Assembly: GCA_041168165.1 (NCBI GenBank)
Contig: JBEELK010000070.1
Coordinates: 1-26,028, forward strand
Reading direction: 5' to 3'
DNA from: SXPK01 sp041168165
GTDB lineage: Bacteria; Planctomycetota; UBA1135; UBA2386
DNA: 26,028 nt
Shown: piece by piece, positions 7,500-15,034 of the stretch
Layout of the letters: every line of letters starts with the position of its first letter
Position numbering within the stretch: position 1 is the stretch's first letter
Notes under the pieces: model-generated
What the model was told of the DNA's origin: nothing
Databases searched by the model: none
Seen by the model: only the letters and a program-made list of their open reading frames with translations
Program-made: the position numbers and the translations under genes

Positions 7500-7925
7500 T
7501 CACCAGTGGTAGAGCAGCCAGTACACCGCGACGCCGGTGATCGACACGTAGAGCCAGATCGGCGCCGTGACCTTCGCCCACTTCTTGTGCTGCTCGCGGC
7601 GGTCCTTCACGCCGAGATAGATCGTGCGCAGGATCAGCGGCACCTGCACTGCAGCGAGCACGACGTGCGACGCGAGCAGCGCGAGATACGCAGTCTTCGC
7701 CGCGCCCTCGCCGCGGAACTTCACGGGCTCGCAAGTGAGGTGGTAGACGACGTAGCAGCACAAGAACAACGCCGACGCGCCGGTCGCGGCATACATCAGC
7801 TTCTTGTGCAACTCGATGTTGCCGCGCTTCACCGCGATGAGGCCGCTCACGATGAACACCGTCGCGATCGCATTGAGCGTCGCGTCGACATCGGCGAGGA
7901 AGCGAAAGTCGATGGCGGCGATCAT
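7500..7925 (-). CDS. DUF420 membrane protein, CtaM-like oxidase maturation factor
   Basis: This 141-residue integral membrane protein has four predicted helices at about 15-33, 44-63, 78-101 and 120-139. Histidines at 40, 62, 87 and 113 lie near helix ends, a pattern typical of DUF420. The Firmicute relatives CtaM/YozB are needed for maturation of heme-A-containing terminal oxidases, and a similar role fits the position right after ctaB. The ATG at 7925 follows the ctaB stop by two bases. An in-frame GTG at 7931 would overlap that stop as GTGA and add two residues, so the start is not settled. It converges with the ATPase gene 8 bases away. I leave the symbol blank because only family-level similarity is visible. 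Confidence 0.8.
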   Translation of the reverse strand: MIAAIDFRFLADVDATLNAIATVFIVSGLIAVKRGNIELHKKLMYAATGASALFLCCYVVYHLTCEPVKFRGEGAAKTAYLALLASHVVLAAVQVPLILRTIYLGVKDRREQHKKWAKVTAPIWLYVSITGVAVYWLLYHW

Positions 7926-7927
7926 GG

Positions 7928-8851
7928 TCACATCGGGTAGCCGGGATCCTGCCGATCGAGCACGAGCACCGACAGCAAGAGCGGCAGGTAGACGAGCGAG
8001 ACGAGGAACGTGAGCCGCATCGCCGACTCCCAACGCGTGAGCGCCGCGGTGATCGCAGGCACGAAGAACAACGCGTCGAGCAGGATCGCCGTCGCGAGAT
8101 AGACCTCGCCAGCCATGTGGAACTGGAACGGCAGCAAGCTCGCGATGCCGAGGCCTGCGACATAGAGCAGCATCGTCGACCGCGTGCTCGCGCCCTCGGG
8201 ATCGACGACCGGCAGCATGCGCATTCCGGCGCGCGCGTAGTCGTGGCGGTAGCGCCACGCGATCGCGAGGAAGTGCGGGATCTGCCAGCAGAACAGAATC
8301 GCAAACAGGATCAGCGCGCCGAAGCCGAGCTTGCCGGTCACTGCGGCGTAGCCGACCACAGGCGGCAGCGCGCCGGGGATCGCGCCCACGAGCGTGTTGA
8401 GCGGCGTGCGCACCTTCATCGGCGTGTAGACGAGCACGTAGCTGAACAGGATCGCAAAGCACACGAGCGCCGCCATTGGCGTGCTCCACAGCAGCAGCAC
8501 GCCTTCGCCAATCGCAGCGGTCACGATGCCAAACGTGAGCACTTGCTTTGGCTGCAGGCGACCAGACGGCAGCGGCCGCGTCTGCGTGCGGTGCATCAGC
8601 TTGTCGAGTTCGCGCTCGCGATACATGTTGAGCGCGGCGGACGCTGCAGCGACGAGGAACGTGCCCAGCGTCGTCGCGATCACGATGCCGAGCGGCGGCG
8701 TGTCATGCGGCGTCCAGCCGAGGAAGCAGCCTGCCACGACGGCAAACACCGCCATCGCCGACAACCGCGGCTTGCCGAGTTCGAGATAGGCGCGGAATCC
8801 GCCGGACTGCGGCGATCCCCCATCCTGCGCGATGGCAATTGGCTCAGCCAC
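7928..8851 (-). CDS. ctaB: Heme O synthase (protoheme IX farnesyltransferase)
   Basis: CtaB transfers a farnesyl group from farnesyl diphosphate to heme B, making heme O in the cytoplasmic membrane. The 307-residue length matches the family. The first aspartate-rich region is NMYRERELDKLMHRT at 75-89 followed by RPLPSG, and the second region is DYARAGMRMLPVV in the cytoplasmic loop. About nine hydrophobic helices are visible, starting near residue 30 after ELGKPRLS. The gene starts with GTG at 8851, preceded by GAGG at a suitable distance, and overlaps the end of ctaA by eight bases, so translation is probably coupled. With ctaA upstream and the DUF420 gene downstream, it forms a heme A supply unit. 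Confidence 0.95.
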   Translation of the reverse strand: MAEPIAIAQDGGSPQSGGFRAYLELGKPRLSAMAVFAVVAGCFLGWTPHDTPPLGIVIATTLGTFLVAAASAALNMYRERELDKLMHRTQTRPLPSGRLQPKQVLTFGIVTAAIGEGVLLLWSTPMAALVCFAILFSYVLVYTPMKVRTPLNTLVGAIPGALPPVVGYAAVTGKLGFGALILFAILFCWQIPHFLAIAWRYRHDYARAGMRMLPVVDPEGASTRSTMLLYVAGLGIASLLPFQFHMAGEVYLATAILLDALFFVPAITAALTRWESAMRLTFLVSLVYLPLLLSVLVLDRQDPGYPM

Positions 8852-9788
8852 GCGCGGCCTCGATGCGCAATGCGCCGCGGAACACGTGGGCGGCGAGCAG
8901 ACTCGCAGTCACCGTGAGCAGCGAGCCCACGAGCACGTGCGAACTGATGAGGCCCGCGCGCAGCAGGTGCTCGACGTTCTTGGGGTCCTTGCCGGTGCGG
9001 ATCAGCAGCGCCACGAAGCCCAGCACGAGTTGTGCCACGAGCAACCACAGCAAGACCTTTGCGAGCTTCTGGATCCCAGGAACGCTCGCGAGCTTGCCCG
9101 CGGCCAAGCCGGACGCGACGACCACGAGCAAGAACACGACAAGCGCGTTGCCGACGTGCGCCCACAATGCGTTGACGTTGCCCGAATGCCTTGCGATGGC
9201 GCCGATGTACGTCTGCACCACGAGCGCCACGACCGCGACCATGGACATCGTGCGCACCGAGCCGGCGGACGGGTGCGGCGTCGGCACGGTGGTGAGCCAC
9301 CGCGCCGACAGCCGATAGGCTGCGATCGCAAACGTCGCGATCGTCAACTGCGCGAGCGTGCCGTGCAGGCTCGAGAGCGCGACGGGCGTGTTGTTGAGCA
9401 CGCCGACGCCGCCGACAACGCCCTGCACGATGATCAACGCGAGCCCGAGCACTGCGACTCGGCCACCCGGCGACGACAGCGCCTTGCAGCGCCACAGGTG
9501 CACGACCAGCGTCAGCGACAACAGGCCGGCGATCGCGCCCGCGATGCGGTGGAAGTGCTCGAAGAAGCCAGGCAACGTCGTGTAGCTGCTCTCGGGCAAC
9601 CACTGGCCGTCGGCCTTCGGCCAGTCTCGGTATGCCATGCCCGAGCCCGTGCTCGTCACCATTGCGCCCTTCAGAATCACGACGATCGTCCAGCAGACCA
9701 GCGCGACTGCGAGCCGGAACGGGCCCCTGCCGAGACCCTGGGTGGAGGCCCCTTGGGCTTGGGACTGTGGGTTCAAGATCGCGGTCAT
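8844..9788 (-). CDS. ctaA: Heme A synthase (COX15/CtaA)
   Basis: CtaA oxidises the C8 methyl group of heme O to the formyl group of heme A in the cytoplasmic membrane. From the ATG at 9788 the protein has 314 residues and eight predicted helices. Candidate heme ligands are the EHFHR motif (His78, His80), His142 (LHGTLAQ), His211 (WAHVGN) and His284 (SSHVLVG). GAMVTSTGSGMAYRDWP after helix 1 is a strong family signature. An in-frame ATG at 9827 and a GTG at 9917 would add Arg-rich residues without a ribosome site. I prefer 9788 because it leaves a normal 24-residue tail before helix 1. It overlaps ctaB by eight bases. Confidence 0.92.
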   Translation of the reverse strand: MTAILNPQSQAQGASTQGLGRGPFRLAVALVCWTIVVILKGAMVTSTGSGMAYRDWPKADGQWLPESSYTTLPGFFEHFHRIAGAIAGLLSLTLVVHLWRCKALSSPGGRVAVLGLALIIVQGVVGGVGVLNNTPVALSSLHGTLAQLTIATFAIAAYRLSARWLTTVPTPHPSAGSVRTMSMVAVVALVVQTYIGAIARHSGNVNALWAHVGNALVVFLLVVVASGLAAGKLASVPGIQKLAKVLLWLLVAQLVLGFVALLIRTGKDPKNVEHLLRAGLISSHVLVGSLLTVTASLLAAHVFRGALRIEAARG

Positions 9789-9978
9789 CGGGGTGCGGAA
9801 GCTCGCACGCGACGTCTTCGCCTGCATCCGGGGGCGGATGCGGCGGCGGACCGTGGGGCCACGGCGACGCAGCGGGCCGAACAGAATGCCGACCGAGGGG
9901 GCATTTTTCACCCGCACAGAAATGGCAAGAGCGCCTGCGGCCGGAATCCGGCAGCGGCGCTCCGCGGCTACTGCGCAA

Positions 9979-9999
9979 TCGACCCGGCAAGCGGGTCGA
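9979..9999 (-). terminator. Hairpin after the exported TPR-like gene
   Basis: TCGACCCG and CGGGTCGA form a perfect 8-bp stem with the loop GCAAG. On the minus strand it begins eight bases after the stop of the gene ending at 10007 and lies between that gene and ctaA. There is no U-tract, so termination is plausible but unproven. Confidence 0.5.
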
Positions 10000-10006
10000 G
10001 CTCAGC

Positions 10007-10840
10007 TCACTGGATCGTCTGCGTCGAGTTCGTCGTCGTGCCCGTCGTCGGCGCGGTCACGTCGAACGCTTCCCACATCGGGCGCTCGGCATCCTTGAGA
10101 CCGTTGCTGCCGACCACGCGGTCGAGCTCATTGCTCGGGCGCGTCGTCGCGTTCGTGAGCAGGTCGTCGAGCTCCATGTCGGTCGTCGTCGAGAGGCTCT
10201 TGGCCTGCTCGAGGTAGCTCAGGGCCTGCGAGTTCTCACCGATGCGCAGGTGGCAGACGCCCAGGTTCTTGTAGGCGGCGGCCTTCAGCGTCGACGGCGT
10301 GTTGCCCGCGGGCGCGAGCGTCAGCTCGGCGATCGCGCGCTGCCAACGGCGCTCGGTCATCAACTGCTCGCCGCGATACATGTGCGCGAGGCTGGCCGAG
10401 TTGACTTGGTCGCCCAGCTTGCTGAACGACGTGACCTCGATGAACGGCATCGACTGGAACGTGTTGCGCACGATGCCCGTGACCGTCATGCGGTCGTAGG
10501 TCGAGAGGCCGTAGACCTCCTGCAACTGCGTGCCCGTCTTGGCATAGAACAGGTTGCCGAAGACGTCGTCATACGACGTGCGCTGCCACAGCGGCTGCTC
10601 ATCAGCCCACGCGTAGAAGTTCGAGAACTCCGAAGGAGTGAACCGCGTGAAGAACGGGTTGCTGATCTTGCCCAGCGACGCGAACTGGACGGTGAACTGC
10701 ACCGTGACGTTCGTGTAGGCGTCGGGCGTCTTGCGGATGTTCGTCAGCGTGGTGACGACGGGAGTATCGGCCTGGGTCTGGGTGTCCTGGGCCGGCAGAA
10801 CGGCGCACAGGATGAGCGTGGCGAGCAGCGACGTCTTCAT
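10007..10840 (-). CDS. Exported protein with OB-like and TPR-like regions
   Basis: This 277-residue exported protein has no recognised function. The ATG at 10840 opens a compact signal peptide (MKTSLLATLILCAVLPAQ). An in-frame TTG at 10849 would add three residues and is less likely. Residues 30-135 alternate short beta-like segments (NVTVQFTVQFASLG, YDRMTVTGIVRNT) and could form an OB-like or similar beta barrel. Residues 150-235 contain helical repeats with TPR character (YRGEQLMTERRWQRAIAEL, then AAYKNLGVCHLRIGENSQAL). The tail is Thr/Asn-rich. It lies 34 bases downstream of the small helical gene and is likely co-transcribed with it. Confidence 0.8.
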   Translation of the reverse strand: MKTSLLATLILCAVLPAQDTQTQADTPVVTTLTNIRKTPDAYTNVTVQFTVQFASLGKISNPFFTRFTPSEFSNFYAWADEQPLWQRTSYDDVFGNLFYAKTGTQLQEVYGLSTYDRMTVTGIVRNTFQSMPFIEVTSFSKLGDQVNSASLAHMYRGEQLMTERRWQRAIAELTLAPAGNTPSTLKAAAYKNLGVCHLRIGENSQALSYLEQAKSLSTTTDMELDDLLTNATTRPSNELDRVVGSNGLKDAERPMWEAFDVTAPTTGTTTNSTQTIQ

Positions 10841-10874
10841 GGGTTTCAACTCGGTTTCGGGTTCTTGTCAGAGC

Positions 10875-11108
10875 TCAGTCTGTGAGTCGCTCCATCAATC
10901 GCCGCAGGGCCTTCTCCAACAACTCGTCCGGCACGTCTTCGCCCGAACGAACGAGTTCGCGCAGAAGTCGCATGCGTTCCGGCTTCGGAATGCTGCGATT
11001 CATCAGTTCCTGCACGACTTGCTCGACGGACGCAGAAGGTTGCTTGGACAAAGCGGTAGGCCCGGTTGCGATAGAGCGATGGGGGCTGAGCCCCCGACAC
11101 GCATTCAT
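10875..11108 (-). CDS. Small helical protein, function unknown
   Basis: This short frame gives 77 residues from the ATG at 11108. The last 53 residues look like a real small domain: SASVEQVVQELMNRSIPKPE, then a basic helix (RMRLLRELVRSGEDVP), then ELLEKALRRLMERLTD. The first 20-25 residues look less protein-like, and the true start may be the in-frame TTG at about 11048. No signal peptide or membrane segment is visible. The ATG overlaps the stop of a 33-codon frame (11105-11206) as ATGA, which may be chance. The downstream exported TPR-like gene starts 34 bases after it. Confidence 0.55.
   Translation of the reverse strand: MNACRGLSPHRSIATGPTALSKQPSASVEQVVQELMNRSIPKPERMRLLRELVRSGEDVPDELLEKALRRLMERLTD
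11081..11095. promoter_or_regulatory. Perfect 15-base GC palindrome
   Basis: GGGGGCT, G, AGCCCCC forms a 7-bp perfect dyad within the doubtful N-terminal part of the small helical gene, or just upstream of it if the TTG start is used. It could be an operator or a translation-control hairpin. No regulator is identified. Confidence 0.35.
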
Positions 11109-11282
11109 CGGCGTTTGCCAGCACGCGGCTTGACCCTGATCCGGCGCGCAAAGCAACGCCACCACAAGCCGTCCTCGTAGCCAGGGCGCCAAACTTCCGT
11201 CCACATGGCCCGCAGCGCGCACTGATCAAGAATGCAGCAGCGCACCGTCGATCTGTTGCTCAATCCAACGCTCACGCTGCCG

Positions 11283-12371
11283 ATGCCGAATATCCGCACA
11301 ACCTCACTGCTGACGCTCGCCCTTAGTGCCGCGCTTACCAACACCGCCGTTGCCCAGGATGTGATCCTGAGCGAGTTCGGCCGCGACGCCAATGGCAGCT
11401 GGATCGAGTTGCACAACCGCGGCGCGACCAACGCAGACATCTCGCCGTGGTCGATCTATCTCGCGACTTCGACGCCCAACATGCCGCGCACGTATTGGTG
11501 GGGCTTCCGGCCCAACACCGTGATCGCGCCAGGCGGTTATCTGTTGGTTCGCTGGCTGCAACCGATTCCGCAGAGCCCTGTGCAAGGCGAAGTCGCGACG
11601 GGCAATTCCAATCCCTACTTCCTGTTCGGCCTCGGCGCCGAACAGCTCCCGGATGCGCCTGGCGCGCTAGGCCTATTCCGCACGCAATCGAGCGCGCTGG
11701 TCAGCAATCCCGCAGTCATTCAGGACTGGGTGAGCTGGGGCGGCAATGGACTCTCGCGCGAGAACCTTGCGATCCAGAACGGCAAGTGGCGCACAGGCGG
11801 CGCCGCGCCCGTTCTCGCGCAGGGCTTCTCGCTCGCGCGCCATCCCGCCACCACGTGGAGCACGCAGCCTGAGCTCGCATGGTTCCTCGACGAGACGCCG
11901 ACTCCTTCTGGCGCCAACGTCGGCGCTGCGTCGGTCGCGACGCTGGGCGCGCCATGCGCGCCGTTTGGTCACACGCTTCTTGGCGAACCGCGGCTTGCGG
12001 CGACCTCGATGCCCGTGCTCGGCAACTCGTCGTTCGGCATCACGGTCGACAACACGACCGGCGTGTTCTTGGAGTGGTGCATCCTCGCGATGAGCGCGGG
12101 CACGCTGCCGATCGGGCGTTCGGACTTGTTGCCGCCGACCGCAGGCGGCGACTCGTGCTTCGTGCTCGTCGATCCGTCGACGTCGTTCGGCACGATGTGG
12201 TCGCGCACCGGCATGGCGCGCACCACGATTCCGATGTCGCTGCAAGGACTGCCCGCGGCGCTCGCAGGCCAGTCGTTTGCGCTGCAAGCGATCGTGCTCG
12301 ATCTCTCGCCCAACGCGTGGCCGCCCTACAAGGGGCTCACCAACGCGCTCGCGATCACGATCGGCAACTGA
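11283..12371 (+). CDS. Exported lamin-tail-like protein with shared C-terminal domain
   Basis: This 362-residue exported protein probably acts at the cell surface or outside. I use the ATG at 11283 because it gives a normal signal peptide (MPNIRTTSLLTLALSA and a TAVAQ cleavage site). The upstream ATG at 11232 would add 17 residues before it. Residues 26-190 resemble a lamin-tail domain: VILSEFGRDANGSWIELHN, a DISPWSIYL segment, and a GYLLVRW strand. Residues 221-362 begin GAPCAPFGH and match the layout of the C-terminal domain in the protein at 1083. Both have a Cys near the start, a P-x-x-G turn, an aromatic/Leu strand, a second Cys, and a final region with QA(L/I). Lamin-tail domains occur in many secreted bacterial proteins, often with nucleases, but no nuclease motif is seen here. 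Confidence 0.8.
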   Translation: MPNIRTTSLLTLALSAALTNTAVAQDVILSEFGRDANGSWIELHNRGATNADISPWSIYLATSTPNMPRTYWWGFRPNTVIAPGGYLLVRWLQPIPQSPVQGEVATGNSNPYFLFGLGAEQLPDAPGALGLFRTQSSALVSNPAVIQDWVSWGGNGLSRENLAIQNGKWRTGGAAPVLAQGFSLARHPATTWSTQPELAWFLDETPTPSGANVGAASVATLGAPCAPFGHTLLGEPRLAATSMPVLGNSSFGITVDNTTGVFLEWCILAMSAGTLPIGRSDLLPPTAGGDSCFVLVDPSTSFGTMWSRTGMARTTIPMSLQGLPAALAGQSFALQAIVLDLSPNAWPPYKGLTNALAITIGN

Positions 12372-12383
12372 TCGAAAAGAAGC

Positions 12384-13094
12384 TCAGCTCGCGTCGTCGG
12401 CCTCGCCCGGCGCGTCGGCGGTACTCGCTGCGTCGCTCGCATCGTCCGTTCCACTAGCTTCGTCCGCATCGCCGTTGCGCAGCGCATCGCGTTCGCGGCG
12501 GCGCAGCACGCGCTCCGGCACTTCGCCTTGACGCCACACGAACGCGATCGCGCTGCCGCCCCACTGCCGCAGATCGACGAACAAGTCGTCGTCGAAGTCG
12601 TCCTCTTCGAGCACGCCAGCTTCGAAGTGGAACACGAGGCAACCGCCAGGAGCGAGGCGGTGCGCGAGCTGGCGCGCGCGGTAGATCGACTTGACCGGGT
12701 CCTCCTCGACCATCGCGTACGGCGGATCGAGGAAGATGAGGTTGGGCGCAGGCTGGCTATCGCCGAGCGCCGGCGGCTCCCACGCATCGCCGCGCGCGAT
12801 CACCGACCGCGACACCGCGTCCTCGCCGAGCATCTGCAGGTTGCCGCGGAGGATCTCGAGCGCCTTGTTGTTCTTCTCGACGAACACCGCCTGCTTGGCG
12901 CCGCGCGAGAGCGATTCGATGCCGGTGGCGCCAGTGCCCGCGAACTGATCCCACACCACCGCGTCGACGACTTGGTCGCCGAGGATGTTGAAGATCGCTG
13001 CCTTGACCTGCCCGAGCAGAGGTCGAGTGCCGAGTCCGCGAACGCTCTTGAGAACGCGACTGCCGTAGACGCCGGCGATGATCCTTAGGCTCAT
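12384..13094 (-). CDS. rsmD: 16S rRNA (guanine(966)-N2)-methyltransferase RsmD
   Basis: RsmD methylates N2 of G966 in 16S rRNA during assembly of the 30S subunit. The 236-residue protein shows the family order: RIIAGVYGSR at 4-13, TRPLLGQVKAAIFNIL at 23-38 (canonical TRP-x(4)-V-x-A-x-FNIL), the SAM-binding DQFAGTGATGIESLSRGA at 49-66, and the catalytic DPPY at 123-126. The last 30 residues form an acidic, Ala/Asp/Glu/Ser-rich tail that the core enzyme does not need. The ATG at 13094 gives the normal N-terminus. The gene converges with the lamin-tail-like gene 12 bases away and diverges from the VWA gene. Confidence 0.93.
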   Translation of the reverse strand: MSLRIIAGVYGSRVLKSVRGLGTRPLLGQVKAAIFNILGDQVVDAVVWDQFAGTGATGIESLSRGAKQAVFVEKNNKALEILRGNLQMLGEDAVSRSVIARGDAWEPPALGDSQPAPNLIFLDPPYAMVEEDPVKSIYRARQLAHRLAPGGCLVFHFEAGVLEEDDFDDDLFVDLRQWGGSAIAFVWRQGEVPERVLRRRERDALRNGDADEASGTDDASDAASTADAPGEADDAS

Positions 13095-13234
13095 GAGGGG
13101 CTCCGCGCAGCGTTGCGCCGCGATGGCGCGCTATCCTGTCGCCGCGGCCCTGGACGCGCAACGGCGCGCGTTTGCCTTGGCGCCACCGACACGCCGATTC
13201 TCTTCTCGTGCAAGGCCGCGACCCACTCCTCGCC

Positions 13235-15016
13235 ATGCGAGTCGGCGATCTCGAGTTCGCTCTCGAGCGCGGGCGGACCTATCGCATCGGCGAAGGGGCG
13301 CAGTGCGACGTCCGGGCCGCGTGCGGCGAACCGATAGCGCTCCTCGTCGAGTTGGTAGACGGGGAAGCGCGCGTCACTCAGCAGAGCACGGGCGCGGTCC
13401 TGCTGCTGCGCAGCGGCGGCTCGGCGCGGCTTTCGGGGATCGAGTGCGCCGTCGTCGAGGACGTGCACGGCGCCGCGATCCTGCCGGACCCAACCTTGGC
13501 CCGCGATGCGACTGCGAACGCAACGCAGCGCGTGGCGCAGACGATCGCCCCGATCGCGTCGACTCCGAGCGCATCGCTGCGAGCGAGCAACACGGAGGCC
13601 ACGTTCGCCGACATGCTCGCCGACGAGCTCAAGCGCGCGCCGTGGCTTGCGCTGTCGCTCGTGGTGCACGCGTTGCTGTTCTTGATCGCGTGGGTCGTGT
13701 TCGGCGCCATGCCGCCGCAGAAGGAGCCGCCGCCGCGCTACGGCTACGAAGCGACGATCGAGCCTGAGCCCGATGCGATGGGCCCCGCGACCGACGTGCC
13801 GGTCGTTGCGGAGAAGCTAGAAGTCGTCGATCCTGAGCCGCAGATCGAGCAACCCGGCGGCAGCGAACCCATCGACGCGCCACCGCCAGAGGAGCCCGAA
13901 GCATCGCCAAACCTGCTCGCGCGCATCGGCAGCGCGCGCGTTCCTTCAGCCAGCGCAGTCGACGGCACAGGATCCAACGCGGGCCAAGGCACAGGCAGCG
14001 GCTCGGCGATGGGCGCAGGAACGGGCGACGTGATGGCGAGCGGCAAAGGCAGCGCGGGATTTCGCAAGACGGTCAGCGAACTGCGACGCAGCGGGCTCGA
14101 GATCGTGTTCGTGTTCGACAGCACGGGCTCGATGGGCAGCAGCATCCGCGCGACCAAGGATGGCATCGCCAACATGCTCGACGTGTTGCGCGCGCTGGTG
14201 CCCGACGCGCGCTTCTCGCTCGTCACGTATCGCGACAAGGGCCAAGGCGAGGAGTATCTCGTGCGCACGCTGCCGCTCGATCGCGACTTCTTTGCAGCGG
14301 TCAATTGGATGCAGACCGTCGAAGCCGACGGCGGTGGCGACGCGCCCGAGGCCGTGCTCGCTGGGCTGCGCGAAGCGTTTCGACAGGACTTCCGCCGCGG
14401 CGCGCGACGCGTCGTCGTCTTGGCTGGAGATGCCCCGCCGCATCCGCGCGACCTGCGCGCCGTGCGCGAGCAGACGCTTCGTTTCGCAGCAGCGCCGACG
14501 TCTGCAGTGCACGCGCTGTTGACCAGCGGCAAGCACAGCACGGCAGCGGACACGTTTGCCGAGATCGCAAAGGCTGGACGCGGCGAGTGCTTCGCCATCG
14601 AGGACCAGAAACTGCTGCTGCGAAAAGTGCTCACGCTGGCGTTCGGCGCCGCGTTCGAACGCGACCTCGACGAAGTGCAGCAACGACTCGCTGCCGAGCG
14701 TTCGTCGCCGCCGACATGGGCTCGCGATCTCGCAAGGCGCGGCGGCGACGACCTTGCAGCGGCGCTGGCCAGTGATTCGATCCCATCGGCGCTCGTGCAC
14801 GCACTGCTGCGCAACCCCTCGCGAGCAGCAATGCTCACACTGGTAGGCGTTCTGGCAGAACCCTCCTCGGGCAAACCAGGCAGACAAGCTGCGGCGCATG
14901 TGCTGCAGCGCGCGCTCGAATTGCCGCAGTGCCCGATCGACGCCGAGAACCCGCGCCCGATCCCGCAAGCGCTCGCTGCGCAACTTCGACAGCGCGCGCT
15001 TTCGTTGCCGGAGTAA
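13235..15016 (+). CDS. Membrane protein with FHA-like, proline-rich and VWA domains
   Basis: This is a 593-residue single-span membrane protein. Residues 1-75 look like a divergent FHA domain (MRVGDLEFALERGRTYRIGE, then an Ile/Leu-rich beta pattern). One transmembrane helix lies at about 136-158 (LALSLVVHALLFLIAWVVFG). It is followed by an acidic, Pro/Glu-rich linker and a Gly/Ser-rich linker to about residue 275. A von Willebrand factor A domain spans about 285-470. Its metal site is DSTGS at 295-299, and VTYRDKG and LAGDAPPH supply the other conserved loops. The C-terminal 120 residues are helical and Ala-rich. The ATG at 13235 matches the start of the FHA-like fold; an in-frame TTG at 13172 is less likely. 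The topology suggests a cytoplasmic FHA-like part and an extracytoplasmic VWA part. moaA begins 18 bases after the stop. Confidence 0.8.
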   Translation: MRVGDLEFALERGRTYRIGEGAQCDVRAACGEPIALLVELVDGEARVTQQSTGAVLLLRSGGSARLSGIECAVVEDVHGAAILPDPTLARDATANATQRVAQTIAPIASTPSASLRASNTEATFADMLADELKRAPWLALSLVVHALLFLIAWVVFGAMPPQKEPPPRYGYEATIEPEPDAMGPATDVPVVAEKLEVVDPEPQIEQPGGSEPIDAPPPEEPEASPNLLARIGSARVPSASAVDGTGSNAGQGTGSGSAMGAGTGDVMASGKGSAGFRKTVSELRRSGLEIVFVFDSTGSMGSSIRATKDGIANMLDVLRALVPDARFSLVTYRDKGQGEEYLVRTLPLDRDFFAAVNWMQTVEADGGGDAPEAVLAGLREAFRQDFRRGARRVVVLAGDAPPHPRDLRAVREQTLRFAAAPTSAVHALLTSGKHSTAADTFAEIAKAGRGECFAIEDQKLLLRKVLTLAFGAAFERDLDEVQQRLAAERSSPPTWARDLARRGGDDLAAALASDSIPSALVHALLRNPSRAAMLTLVGVLAEPSSGKPGRQAAAHVLQRALELPQCPIDAENPRPIPQALAAQLRQRALSLPE

Positions 15017-15034
15017 CGCTGCACAGAGGACGCA

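Noticed and set aside
9789..9917. Arg-rich N-terminal extension of ctaA from GTG at 9917
   Set aside because: It has no ribosome site, is unlike known CtaA N-termini, and the ATG at 9788 gives a normal tail before helix 1.
13078..13767. Plus-strand frame of 229 codons overlapping the VWA gene
   Set aside because: It is an out-of-frame shadow with Arg/Ala-rich composition; the FHA-like/VWA frame explains the region.
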